Position numbers and translations under genes: made by a program. A DNA stretch of 64,000 bases from Salinigranum rubrum. Lineage in GTDB: Archaea; Halobacteriota; Halobacteria; Halobacteriales; Haloferacaceae. This document shows positions 35,243 through 43,038 of this stretch, in pieces. The stretch spans positions 2,046,001 through 2,110,000 of the forward strand of contig NZ_CP026309.1 of assembly GCF_002906575.1 (NCBI RefSeq). The letters are read 5' to 3'. The notes beneath the pieces are model-generated. The model was not told where the DNA came from and did no database searches. It saw only the letters and a list, made by a program, of their open reading frames with translations. Every line of letters starts with the position of its first letter. Positions within the stretch are counted from its first letter, which is position 1.

Positions 35243-35869
35243 TCAGGCGATGTCGCGGCTCGTGTCGACGTCGACCTCTTCGGTGAGGCGGAGTTTGATC
35301 GTCTCGTCGAGCGCGCGCCCGCCGCGGAACTTCGGAATCGCCAGCCGGTTCTCGATTTCGGAGCCCTTGACGTTCGTTTCGAGGTCGAAGACGATGTCGG
35401 CCATGTGCTCCGTGAGTCCGCGGTTCGCCGGCGTCGCGTCCGTCTTCATCCCGTGGAGGACGGTGACTCCCCCGGTGTTTATCATGTGCGTCTGAACCTC
35501 GTTGAGGAACATCCGGTACCGCGAGGGTTCGACCCGTTCGAGCACGTCGACGATGTCGATGATGAGGTTCGCTTCGTCGGGCAGCCCCCGGATGAGCCGG
35601 TGGGCCTGGTCGACGGGGCCGTCGCCGTCGACGTCGCGGACCGTCGGGTTGCCCGTCTGCACCGACGAACGGTCGAGCGCGTCCCTGACCGCCTCCACCG
35701 ACCGGGCCGTCGTCAGATAGAGCGTCCCGCGGGCCGCCGTCAGTTCGTAGAGGATCAACTCCGACTGACTCGCCGGCCGCGCGCCGAGGAAGACGATGCT
35801 TCCTGCCGGTAAGCCGCCGTCGAGTTGCCTGTCGAGGACGGTGATACCGGTGGGAAGCCGTTTCGACAT
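35243..35869 (-). CDS. RecA/KaiC-superfamily protein lacking a canonical Walker A (HTR-like)
   Basis: 208 residues with the layout of KaiC/RadA-type ATPases: LPTGITVLDRQLDGGLPAGS at the start, SELILYELT, ANLIIDIVDVLER as the Walker B strand, and a C-terminal DxxRDIA. The phosphate loop reads LGARPASQSELI, without the GxxGxGKT lysine, so ATP hydrolysis is doubtful. Such haloarchaeal proteins (HTR-like/DUF7504 group, from memory) are often near sensory or signalling genes. An ATG 27 nt upstream is an alternative start. A MinD-like gene precedes it on the same strand. Confidence 0.65.
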   Translation of the reverse strand: MSKRLPTGITVLDRQLDGGLPAGSIVFLGARPASQSELILYELTAARGTLYLTTARSVEAVRDALDRSSVQTGNPTVRDVDGDGPVDQAHRLIRGLPDEANLIIDIVDVLERVEPSRYRMFLNEVQTHMINTGGVTVLHGMKTDATPANRGLTEHMADIVFDLETNVKGSEIENRLAIPKFRGGRALDETIKLRLTEEVDVDTSRDIA

Positions 35870-35959
35870 GGGCGGGTGTTCCGCGTGGGCACACATATGG
35901 GTTGTCCCCGGAATCTCTGTGTTGATATTCGGAATCGTTCACTGCTGCTTTTAACCATC

Positions 35960-36595
35960 TCATGGCCGTTTCTGACGCATTGTCTGCGTTTGGAGAGTAT
36001 CAGATTCGAGCGCTTCGACCACGTCCGCGTACGCGGCTTGCACGGGATTAGCGTCGAGGACGGGTCCGGGGGCGTCCGGCACCGTCCCGAGGACCGGACA
36101 GTCGAAAAGCGCCTCGACGCCGGGCGGTGTCACGCGCGTCCGCGTCAGCACCACTCCCTCGACGTGACAGCCGAGCGCCCGCGCCATCGCGCCGGTCTTC
36201 GTCGCGTCGCGCAGTGCGGGCGCACAGGCGGTCGAGACGAGGACGACCCGCGTCGCCGCCGCGAGCGGAGCGGCCGCATCCGGCCCTGCGCCACCCGGAC
36301 AGTCGACGACGACCCGGGCGTCCGTCCGGTTCGCGACTCCGTCGAGGATGGTCGTCACGGCGGCGTCGCGAGTCGTCGGCGACGGCGCGGGGAGGACCGA
36401 CAGGCCGTCGTCGACCCGCTGCGGCTCAGCCCCGGGGGCGGCCATCGGTTCGCGGTCGACGCCGGCCATCGCGTGGAGGTTCGGCATGTCCCGGTCGGTG
36501 TCGACGACGACCGTCTCCCCGTCGAGGGCGCGGCCGAGTCCGAGGGCCGTCGTCGTCTTTCCGCATCCGCCCTTCCCGCCTGCGACTGCGAGCAT
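35960..36595 (-). CDS. MinD/ParA-family ATPase
   Basis: A 211-residue deviant Walker A ATPase: KGGCGKTT (residues 8-15), VVVDTDRDMPNLHAM (Walker A'-like region), and VVVDCPGG. It is shorter than typical MinD, with no obvious amphipathic membrane helix at the end. Such proteins position cellular machines (archaella, chemosensory arrays, division or chromosome cargo). It is followed on the same strand by the degenerate RecA-like gene, a possible partner. The specific cargo is unknown. Confidence 0.8.
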   Translation of the reverse strand: MLAVAGGKGGCGKTTTALGLGRALDGETVVVDTDRDMPNLHAMAGVDREPMAAPGAEPQRVDDGLSVLPAPSPTTRDAAVTTILDGVANRTDARVVVDCPGGAGPDAAAPLAAATRVVLVSTACAPALRDATKTGAMARALGCHVEGVVLTRTRVTPPGVEALFDCPVLGTVPDAPGPVLDANPVQAAYADVVEALESDTLQTQTMRQKRP

Positions 36596-36642
36596 GGCTA
36601 CCGCTGGCTGCCCGATGGTATTTGAACCTCAGGACGCAGCGT

Positions 36643-37017
36643 TCAGTCCTGACAGCAGCCGCCGGCCTCGCCGCCGAAATCGACCGCGAGCGGCTCGGAG
36701 ATGGCCTCGTTGACGGCTTCGAGCCGCTCTTGGAGTGCCGCTTGCGCCTCCAGATACTCGGCCATCACCGGCAGGCCGTGTAGCTCCTGCTGTTTGGACT
36801 GCAGCTTCTGCATGCCCTCCTGCGTCGCGTTGCCCGTCTGGCGGGCGAGCATGAACTCCTCGCGAAGTTGGTTGAACTCGCGGATGTGCGCCTGCGCCTC
36901 GTCGTCGGCCTCGACGGCCTGCTTCGCCTCCTCGAAACGCTGGTACTCGTCGGTTTCGGCGATAGCCGAACCGAGGTCACGACCCATCCGTTCGAGGCTC
37001 GTCGTCTCGACGCTCAT
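36643..37017 (-). CDS. YlbF/YmcA-family protein
   Basis: A 124-residue, mostly helical acidic protein matching the YlbF/DUF964 pattern: LGSAIAETDEYQRFEEAKQAV, DDEAQAHIREFNQLREEF and a C-terminal helix. In Bacillus these are RNase-Y-associated factors binding an Fe-S cluster; archaeal roles are unknown. The tail ends GGEAGGCCQD with a Cys pair. The start was set at ATG 37017; the longer in-frame form is unsupported. It lies just upstream of the MinD-like gene. Confidence 0.75.
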   Translation of the reverse strand: MSVETTSLERMGRDLGSAIAETDEYQRFEEAKQAVEADDEAQAHIREFNQLREEFMLARQTGNATQEGMQKLQSKQQELHGLPVMAEYLEAQAALQERLEAVNEAISEPLAVDFGGEAGGCCQD

Positions 37018-37092
37018 GTACCCGCTTGGGAGAGCACGTAGTTGAATTTGCCGACTGCGGCGGTCTCTCGCCGTCGACCGGGCGAAAGCTTC

Positions 37093-38519
37093 GTGTGCGT
37101 GCGAGACGTTCACACGGGAGTGGGAACGACTCGGACGGCAGCGCGGGCGGGAGCCGTCACCGAGCGGCTGCGAGCGCTCGACTCGGACGCGTTCGCCGGG
37201 TTCTGCGCGGCGCTCTGGCGCGCCCGCGGATACGAGACGCGGCGGACGGGTGACCGGTTCGTCGCCCGCCGGCGGGGCGAACGCCTGGTCGTGCTCCCCC
37301 GGTCGACACCGGGACGCGTCGCTCGACTCGGCGCCACGCTTCGAGGGCGCCTCCCGCTGGAGCGACCCGCCGCGGGCACTGACGAGAGCGGGGCCGCCGC
37401 CGAACTCACCATCGACACGGACACCGACGTCGACGTCGTCGTCGCGCCCGTCGACGCCCGATGGGCGTCACGTCTCGCCGACCGACACGGCGCACAGTTC
37501 GTCGGGCCGGCGGCGCTCGCGAACCTCCTCCTGTACGGCGTCTCGCGCGCGGACGCCGACGCGCTCACGACCCGGTACTTCGGGGTAACGACGACTGCGC
37601 TCCTCGCCGAGTCGTCGAGACGGTCCGACGGGGTGGAGTCGAAACTGGCGACGCCGACCGCTCTCGCGGCTGTCGTCGGCGTGGTCTGTCTCGTCCTCGC
37701 GGCGGGCGCTGCGGGGGTCTGGGGACCGTCCGGTCCCGAACCCGAACCGCTGGCGGACGCGGCACCGCCGCTTCTGACCGGGGCGGGCGTCCAGCCGGCG
37801 GGCACCGCCGAGTCGTCGGGGGGTATCCACCGGGCGTCGGTGAGGACTCCCTCGACGCGGTGGCTCTCTCGCGTGCACACGCCGACTCCGTTTCGAGACA
37901 GTCGTACCGGCTCATCGTCCGACAGTCCGACACCGACGCGCTCGACGGGAACCGCCGCTGGGACGGCGTCTGGCAGCACACCGTCGTCGAGGACGAGCAC
38001 ACGTGGCTGCACACCGTCGTCGGCTACGAGTCGCGGGAGAACGACTCCGACCTCGTCCAGTACACGCTCTACACGGAGGGCGAGTTCGTCTACCGCCGCG
38101 CCGACACCCGGAACGGGACGCGGTACGACCGGTATCCGCTCCGCGCAGCGGACGACGGGTTCGGGACGCACACCGACCGGAGCCGTCGGTACGTCGTCCG
38201 GTATCTCACGACGACCGACGTCGAGGTCGACCGCGTCTCGTGGCGTCCCGACGAGTACCGAATCGTCGCGACGGGCCGACCGACCGCCATCGAGGGGGAA
38301 GTCTCGAACTACACCGCGACGGCGTTCGTCGACGAGTCGGGCTTCGTCTCGGAACTGACCGTCGAGTTCACGCGGGAAGCGGGCTTAGACGAGGACGACC
38401 GGTCGGCCCGCTTCCGTCTGGAGTACGCGGCCGTCGGCGACACAACGGCTCGACCCCCCGGCTGGTACGACGAGGCGACGAACGCGACGGCGACGAACGC
38501 GACCCGGGAGCGACGGTGA
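37093..38519 (+). pseudogene. Mrr-like nuclease-fold/TM/extracellular-domain protein, frameshifted as read
   Basis: Two frames join at the six-G run 37818-37823. The N-terminal half (LDSDAFAGFCAALWRARGYE) resembles a restriction-endonuclease-like (Mrr) fold, but the catalytic Lys pattern is not clear and it may be inactive. It is followed by a membrane segment (LAAVVGVVCLVLAAGAA). The second part (from YPPGVGEDSLDAVALSRAHA) is an extracellular beta-rich domain of haloarchaeal lipoprotein type. One added G makes a single protein of about 475 residues. Start uncertain: GTG at 37093, 37099 or 37120. Confidence 0.6.
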
Positions 38520-38542
38520 AGCGACGGCCGGTGGCCGATGGG

Positions 38543-39195
38543 CTACCGCGCTTCGACGAACGCGACCACGTCCGCGAGTTCGTCGCCTCCGATGCCGTGG
38601 CCGACGTCGTACGCCTCGTAGGTGACGGTCGCGCCCATCTCGCGCAGGCGCTCTGCGGCCGCGGCGACGCGCGACTCGGGGATGATCTGATCCGCCCGCC
38701 CCGCGCCGAGGAACACCGGAGCTCCGTCGAGATTTACGTCCAAATCGGCGTGTGACGCCGCCAGATACCCGTGGAGCCCGACGACCCAGTCGTAGTCGGC
38801 CGGCGACTCGACCAGGAGCGCCGTGCTGGTGATCGACCCCTGCGAGAAGCCGAGGAGGCCGACCGTGTCGACCGCGAGCGCCTCGCGGGCGGTCGCCACC
38901 GTCTCGGCGGCGAGGTCGAGGCTCCGACGGAACTCCCCCGCGTGGGGCTGGCTCCGGTGGAGGTCGCCGTCGGGCATGTCGAGTTCGTACCACGTGTACC
39001 CGCCCATGAGACGGTCGGGTGCGCGGAGGCTGAGCACGTGCGCCGGCGGGAGGCGGTCGGCGACGGGGAGGAGGTCAGTCTCGTCCGCGCCCCTGCCGTG
39101 GAGGACGACGACGAGCGCGTCGTCGCCGGCGTCGTCCCCCGGGGGCGGTAGACGTGTTCGAGCGGGAGGTCGACGTCGAGCGTCTGTCCTGACAT
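38543..39195 (-). pseudogene. Carboxylesterase/phospholipase (alpha/beta hydrolase), frameshifted as read
   Basis: The minus-strand gene starts at ATG 39195 (SGQTLDVDLPLEHVYRP) and changes frame at the CCCCCGGGGG run 39136-39145; the rest reads GDDAGDDALVVVLHGRGADE and continues to 38543. One added C/G base gives about 217 residues, the usual YpfH/carboxylesterase size. Active site: nucleophile Ser in GFSQGS, Asp in GRADQIIPE, His in DVGHGIGG. It probably hydrolyses a short-chain ester. The error-type frameshift suggests the gene is intact in the organism. Confidence 0.8.
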
Positions 39196-39341
39196 CACCC
39201 GTCGTAGGGCCGCGATCCGCAAGAACCCCCGAGTGACACCGGTGTCACCACATGGGGGCCCGGGGGTCCGAACGGACGTCCGCGGTCGAGAGAGCCGGTC
39301 AGTCACAGTCGGGAGGCGGCGGAGGCGTGCCCGGAGACCGC

Positions 39342-39599
39342 TCACGTGGAGAGGTAGACGAACGTCAGAAGCGTCACGACGACCGTCGCACCGATCCAGT
39401 CGAGCGGCGAGAGCGTCGACAGCGGTCCGCTCCGCTTCGAGAACAGGTAACCGAAGTACGGGACCAGCGGCGAGAGTCGCGGGAGCAGCGGCGGCTGCAC
39501 GCCGGCACCGAACCGTAACGAGACGGTGAGCGCGACGGTGCACCCCGCCGCGACGAGGGCGACGAGGAGGTCGTCACGGACGCTCTCGGGAAGCTCCAT
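39342..39599 (-). CDS. Small two-TM membrane protein
   Basis: 85 residues: hydrophobic segments at about 11-29 (LLVALVAAGCTVALTVSL) and 66-84 (WIGATVVVTLLTFVYLS), joined by a Pro-rich loop. The earlier in-frame codons shadow the antisense of the FKBP gene, so the ATG at 39599 is preferred. It follows the FKBP gene in the same direction (55-bp gap). Family not recognised. Confidence 0.6.
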   Translation of the reverse strand: MELPESVRDDLLVALVAAGCTVALTVSLRFGAGVQPPLLPRLSPLVPYFGYLFSKRSGPLSTLSPLDWIGATVVVTLLTFVYLST

Positions 39600-39654
39600 A
39601 CGAACGACGGTGTGGGCCACCGGGATAACGGATACGGTACGGAGTCGGGGAGAA

Positions 39655-40698
39655 CTACTCCTCGTCGAGGTCGGCGTCGAGTTCCTCGGCGATCTCGTCG
39701 GCGTCGACGTCGACGTCGTCGAGGTCCACGTCGTCCATGGCCTCTTCGAGGTCTTCGGGCGCGGCACCGCCCATTCCACCCATCATCCCGCCCATTCCAC
39801 CCATCATCCCGCCCATCCCGTCGATGGTCTCCTGGACGATGACGCGGTCGAGGTCGAGGCGGTTCATCACGTCCTGGGCGATCTGCTGCTTCGAGAAGAG
39901 CCACTGCTGGTTCATCGTCATCTGCGGCGTGGCCTCGATGTACAGCGTCTCCTTCTCGACCGTCTTGGTCTCGGTTTCCGTCTCTGTCTCTCCGTCCTCG
40001 TCCTCGTCGTCGTCGTCGGATTCGACCTCGACCTCGACCTCCTCTTCGACCTCGTCGGTCTGGATCCAGAGGTCGGGCGTCTGCTGGAGGTAGAGTCCGA
40101 AGAGCCCCTTCGCCTGCTCCGTGCGGTCGTCGACGACTTCGAGGATCTCGTACTCGTACTCGAGGTCCTCGCCTGCGAGCGGGTGGTTGAAGTTGACGCG
40201 GGCGCGGCCGCCGATGATCGTCTCGATGCGGCCCTGTTCGCCGTCGATCTGGACCTGCGCGCCGGGGTAACGGTCGTCCTCGTCGATCTTCGAGGCGCTC
40301 ACGGTGCGAATCTCGTCCTCGTCGACCTCGCCGAACGCCTCGGCCGCGGGGATGGTGACGGTGCCCGAATCGCCCGCTTCGGAGCCCACGAGCGCCTCGT
40401 CGACGGCCTCGAACACGTGGCCCTCGCCGAGGATGATGATGCGCGGCTCGAACTCGTACTCGTCGGTGTCGATGTCGGCCTCCTCGGCGACTTCGGGGTC
40501 GGTGGTGTCGACGACCATCCCCTCTTCCTCGTCGTCGTCATCGTCGGGGATGGTGCGCATCGTGTACGCGATGCGGACGAAGTCGCCCTGCTGGAGGCCG
40601 CTCTCCTCCTCGACTTCCTCGGTGTCAGTCGCTTCCGGTTCCTCGGTTTCGGCGGCGTCCGGTTCGTCCACCGACTCCGCCTGCTGGTCATCGGTCAT
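39655..40698 (-). CDS. FKBP-type peptidyl-prolyl isomerase with Met-Gly tract
   Basis: 347 residues. An acidic N-terminal extension is followed by an SlyD-like FKBP domain (QGDFVRIAYTMRT, ILGEGHVFEAVDEALVGSEAG, then an insert-in-flap segment with GGRARVNFNHPLAGEDLEYE). An acidic Asp/Glu stretch comes next, then a C-terminal helical domain (TMNQQWLFSKQQIAQDVMNR). Unusually, a GMGGMMGGMGG tract (about residues 293-312) resembles the GGM tails of thermosome/GroEL chaperonins. It catalyses proline isomerisation and probably binds unfolded chains in the cytoplasm. Confidence 0.9.
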   Translation of the reverse strand: MTDDQQAESVDEPDAAETEEPEATDTEEVEEESGLQQGDFVRIAYTMRTIPDDDDDEEEGMVVDTTDPEVAEEADIDTDEYEFEPRIIILGEGHVFEAVDEALVGSEAGDSGTVTIPAAEAFGEVDEDEIRTVSASKIDEDDRYPGAQVQIDGEQGRIETIIGGRARVNFNHPLAGEDLEYEYEILEVVDDRTEQAKGLFGLYLQQTPDLWIQTDEVEEEVEVEVESDDDDEDEDGETETETETKTVEKETLYIEATPQMTMNQQWLFSKQQIAQDVMNRLDLDRVIVQETIDGMGGMMGGMGGMMGGMGGAAPEDLEEAMDDVDLDDVDVDADEIAEELDADLDEE

Positions 40699-40845
40699 AC
40701 CCCAAGGTGAGTCGTCCGACTCTTAAGAATCACGTTTCAGGCCGCAGACCGGATCGGAGACAGGTCACCGATGGGCACTCGGCCCCTCGTGCCCCTCTGA
40801 CGGGAGACGGCCACGCTTTTCACCGGCCTCGCCGTGGCTCTCAGT

Positions 40846-41433
40846 ATGTACGAGGTGGAGGTCAAGGTGCCCACCGACCACGCGGCGGTTCGGGCGCGAC
40901 TCTCGGACGTGGACGCGGACGCGCTGGGGACCGTCGTCCAGCGCGACACCTACTACGACGCCCCCCACCGTCGGTTCGCCGAGACGGACGAGGCGCTTCG
41001 TATCCGTCGGACCGAGGCCGAGAACGGCGACCGAGAGACACACGTCACCTACAAGGGACCGCTCGTCGACAGCGCGTCGAAGACCCGGCGTGAGCACGAA
41101 ACGGGGGTCGACGACGGCGAGACGATGGATTCGATCCTCCGGGCGCTCGGCTTCGAGCCAGCGGCCGTCGTCGAGAAGGAGCGCGCGCGCTTCCGCGTCG
41201 GCGAGTACACCGTCACGCTGGACGACGTGACCGACGTCGGCACGTTCGTCGAAGTCGAGACCGACGCCGCGGACGTCGACGCGGCGCGCGAGGGGGCCTT
41301 CGAACTCCTCGAAACCATCGGGCTCGACCCCGACGACCAGATCAGGACCTCGTATCTCGGGTTGCTCCTCGACGGGGCCGACGACGGAGCGCGCGTCACG
41401 GCCGACAGAGCGCCCTCGTCGGGGGATTCCTGA
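40846..41433 (+). CDS. CYTH-domain protein, class IV adenylyl cyclase/triphosphatase type
   Basis: A 195-residue CYTH protein. The diagnostic ExExK motif (EVEVKV) is at residues 3-8. Further conserved charged strands follow: TYYDAP, ALRIRRTE, VTYKGP, and EVETD near the end. CyaB-type proteins form an eight-stranded barrel acting on triphosphates; archaeal members may be inorganic triphosphatase, thiamine-triphosphatase-like or adenylyl cyclase. The ATG at 40846 is chosen over a GTG 12 nt earlier. TATA-like CTTTTCAC lies about 30 nt upstream. Independent of its neighbours. Confidence 0.85.
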   Translation: MYEVEVKVPTDHAAVRARLSDVDADALGTVVQRDTYYDAPHRRFAETDEALRIRRTEAENGDRETHVTYKGPLVDSASKTRREHETGVDDGETMDSILRALGFEPAAVVEKERARFRVGEYTVTLDDVTDVGTFVEVETDAADVDAAREGAFELLETIGLDPDDQIRTSYLGLLLDGADDGARVTADRAPSSGDS

Positions 41434-41499
41434 GAGTAATACACACACCCGGGAAACTTTCCGCAAGTTATAGGCGAGGGCCGAGTCTACCGGGAGACA

Positions 41500-42717
41500 A
41501 TGACCGAGCGGAACATCCAGATCGAGTCCGTCGGCCGACTCGCCGTGGAAGACCAGGGGGTAGAGATCGTCGAGCGAAAAGGGCTCGGACATCCCGACTC
41601 CATCTGCGACGGCATCGCCGAGAGCGTCTCCCGCGTGCTCTCGAACCTCTACCGCGAGCGCGTCGGCGACGTCCTCCACTACAACACCGACGAGACGCAA
41701 CTGGTGGCCGGTTCGGCCGCGCCCGCGTTCGGCGGCGGCGAGATGCTCGAACCCATCTACGTGCTCATCGTCGGTCGGGCGACCAAACACTACGTCACCG
41801 ACGACGGCATCGAGCACGACCTCCCGGTCGACTCCGTCGCCCTCGAAGCCGCCCGCGACTACCTCCGCGAGACCATCCCCGAACTCGAGGTCGGGACGGA
41901 CATCGTCATCGACGTCCGCCTCGGCGAGGGGTCGGGCGACCTCAAGGACGTCTTCGGCGAGGACGGGCAGGTGCCGATGGCGAACGACACGAGCTTCGGC
42001 GTCGGTCACGCCCCGCTCACGGAGACCGAACGCATCGTGCTCGAGGCCGAACAGGCGCTCAACGGTCGCTACGCCGCGAAGAACCCCGAGGTCGGCCCCG
42101 ACATCAAGATCATGGGAAAGCGCGAGGGCGACCGCATCGACCTCACCGTCGCCGTCGCGATGGTCGACGCTTACGTCGAGGACATGGCGGCCTACCAGCG
42201 CGCGGTCGACGACGTCCAGACGTTCGTCACCGACCTCGCCGAGGGGTACACCGACCGCGAGGTCCACGTCGAGGTCAACACCGCCGACGACTACGACGAG
42301 GGCGCCATCTACCTCACGACCACGGGGACGTCGGCCGAGATGGGCGACGACGGCTCCGTCGGTCGGGGGAACCGCTCGAACGGGCTCATCACCCCGAACC
42401 GCCCGATGTCGATGGAGGCCACCTCGGGGAAGAACCCGGTCAACCACATCGGGAAGATCTACAACCTCCTCTCGACCGAAATCGCCCACACGGTCGTCGA
42501 CGAGGTCGACGGTATCCGTGACCTCCGGGTGCGCCTCCTGAGTCAGATCGGCCGCCCCATCGACCAGCCGCACGTCGCCGACGTCGAACTCGTCACGGAA
42601 TCAGAGGTGGAGGTCGGCGACATCGAGGAGGACATCGCGGCCATCGTCGACCGGGAACTCGCCGCCGTCACCGACATCACCGACCGCGTCATCGACGGCG
42701 AACTCCGGACGTTCTGA
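41500..42717 (+). CDS. mat: Archaeal S-adenosylmethionine synthetase
   Basis: A 405-residue methionine adenosyltransferase of the archaeal type, unrelated in sequence to the bacterial MetK arrangement. Marks: [15 protein letters not shown] (about residues 29-43), [24 protein letters not shown], and [20 protein letters not shown]. It makes SAM from methionine and ATP for methylation and radical-SAM reactions, including Dph2 and TrmO encoded nearby. A conserved core gene with normal length. Confidence 0.93.
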   Translation: MTERNIQIESVGRLAVEDQGVEIVERKGLGHPDSICDGIAESVSRVLSNLYRERVGDVLHYNTDETQLVAGSAAPAFGGGEMLEPIYVLIVGRATKHYVTDDGIEHDLPVDSVALEAARDYLRETIPELEVGTDIVIDVRLGEGSGDLKDVFGEDGQVPMANDTSFGVGHAPLTETERIVLEAEQALNGRYAAKNPEVGPDIKIMGKREGDRIDLTVAVAMVDAYVEDMAAYQRAVDDVQTFVTDLAEGYTDREVHVEVNTADDYDEGAIYLTTTGTSAEMGDDGSVGRGNRSNGLITPNRPMSMEATSGKNPVNHIGKIYNLLSTEIAHTVVDEVDGIRDLRVRLLSQIGRPIDQPHVADVELVTESEVEVGDIEEDIAAIVDRELAAVTDITDRVIDGELRTF

Positions 42718-42843
42718 TCGCTCAATAGGGCTCACGAGCGATCCGGTGCATCGTGTGTTTCTCACCCGCTCTCGATACAATATTCACACCTTATACGCGA
42801 TGGTAGACAACGTTTAACACCCAGTCGCGTTTCATAGTTGACA

Positions 42844-43002
42844 ATGTCAGCAGACGACGCAACCCACGCCGACACGCTCGCATCCGACGCGGAACCCGCC
42901 CCCGGCCCCGCCGTCGACCACAGCACGAGAGACCGCTCGACGCACACGCGCCAGACGGCCGCCTACTGGTCGATGACGCGGACGATGTCCGACTTCTCCT
43001 AG
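42844..43002 (+). CDS. Possible 52-residue protein
   Basis: A short frame MSADDATHADTLASDAEPAP ending SMTRTMSDFS and stopping at 43002. TTTAA (42813-42817) lies 27-31 nt upstream, the expected position of a TATA box for a leaderless transcript. The composition is acidic, then has a TRDRSTHTRQTAAYWSM segment. It lies between mat and ppk1 (convergent). No family recognised. The promoter makes it more credible than a random frame. Confidence 0.5.
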   Translation: MSADDATHADTLASDAEPAPGPAVDHSTRDRSTHTRQTAAYWSMTRTMSDFS

Positions 43003-43038
43003 CTCTCGACACCGCGTCGTCTCTTTTCTGACCGGGTC

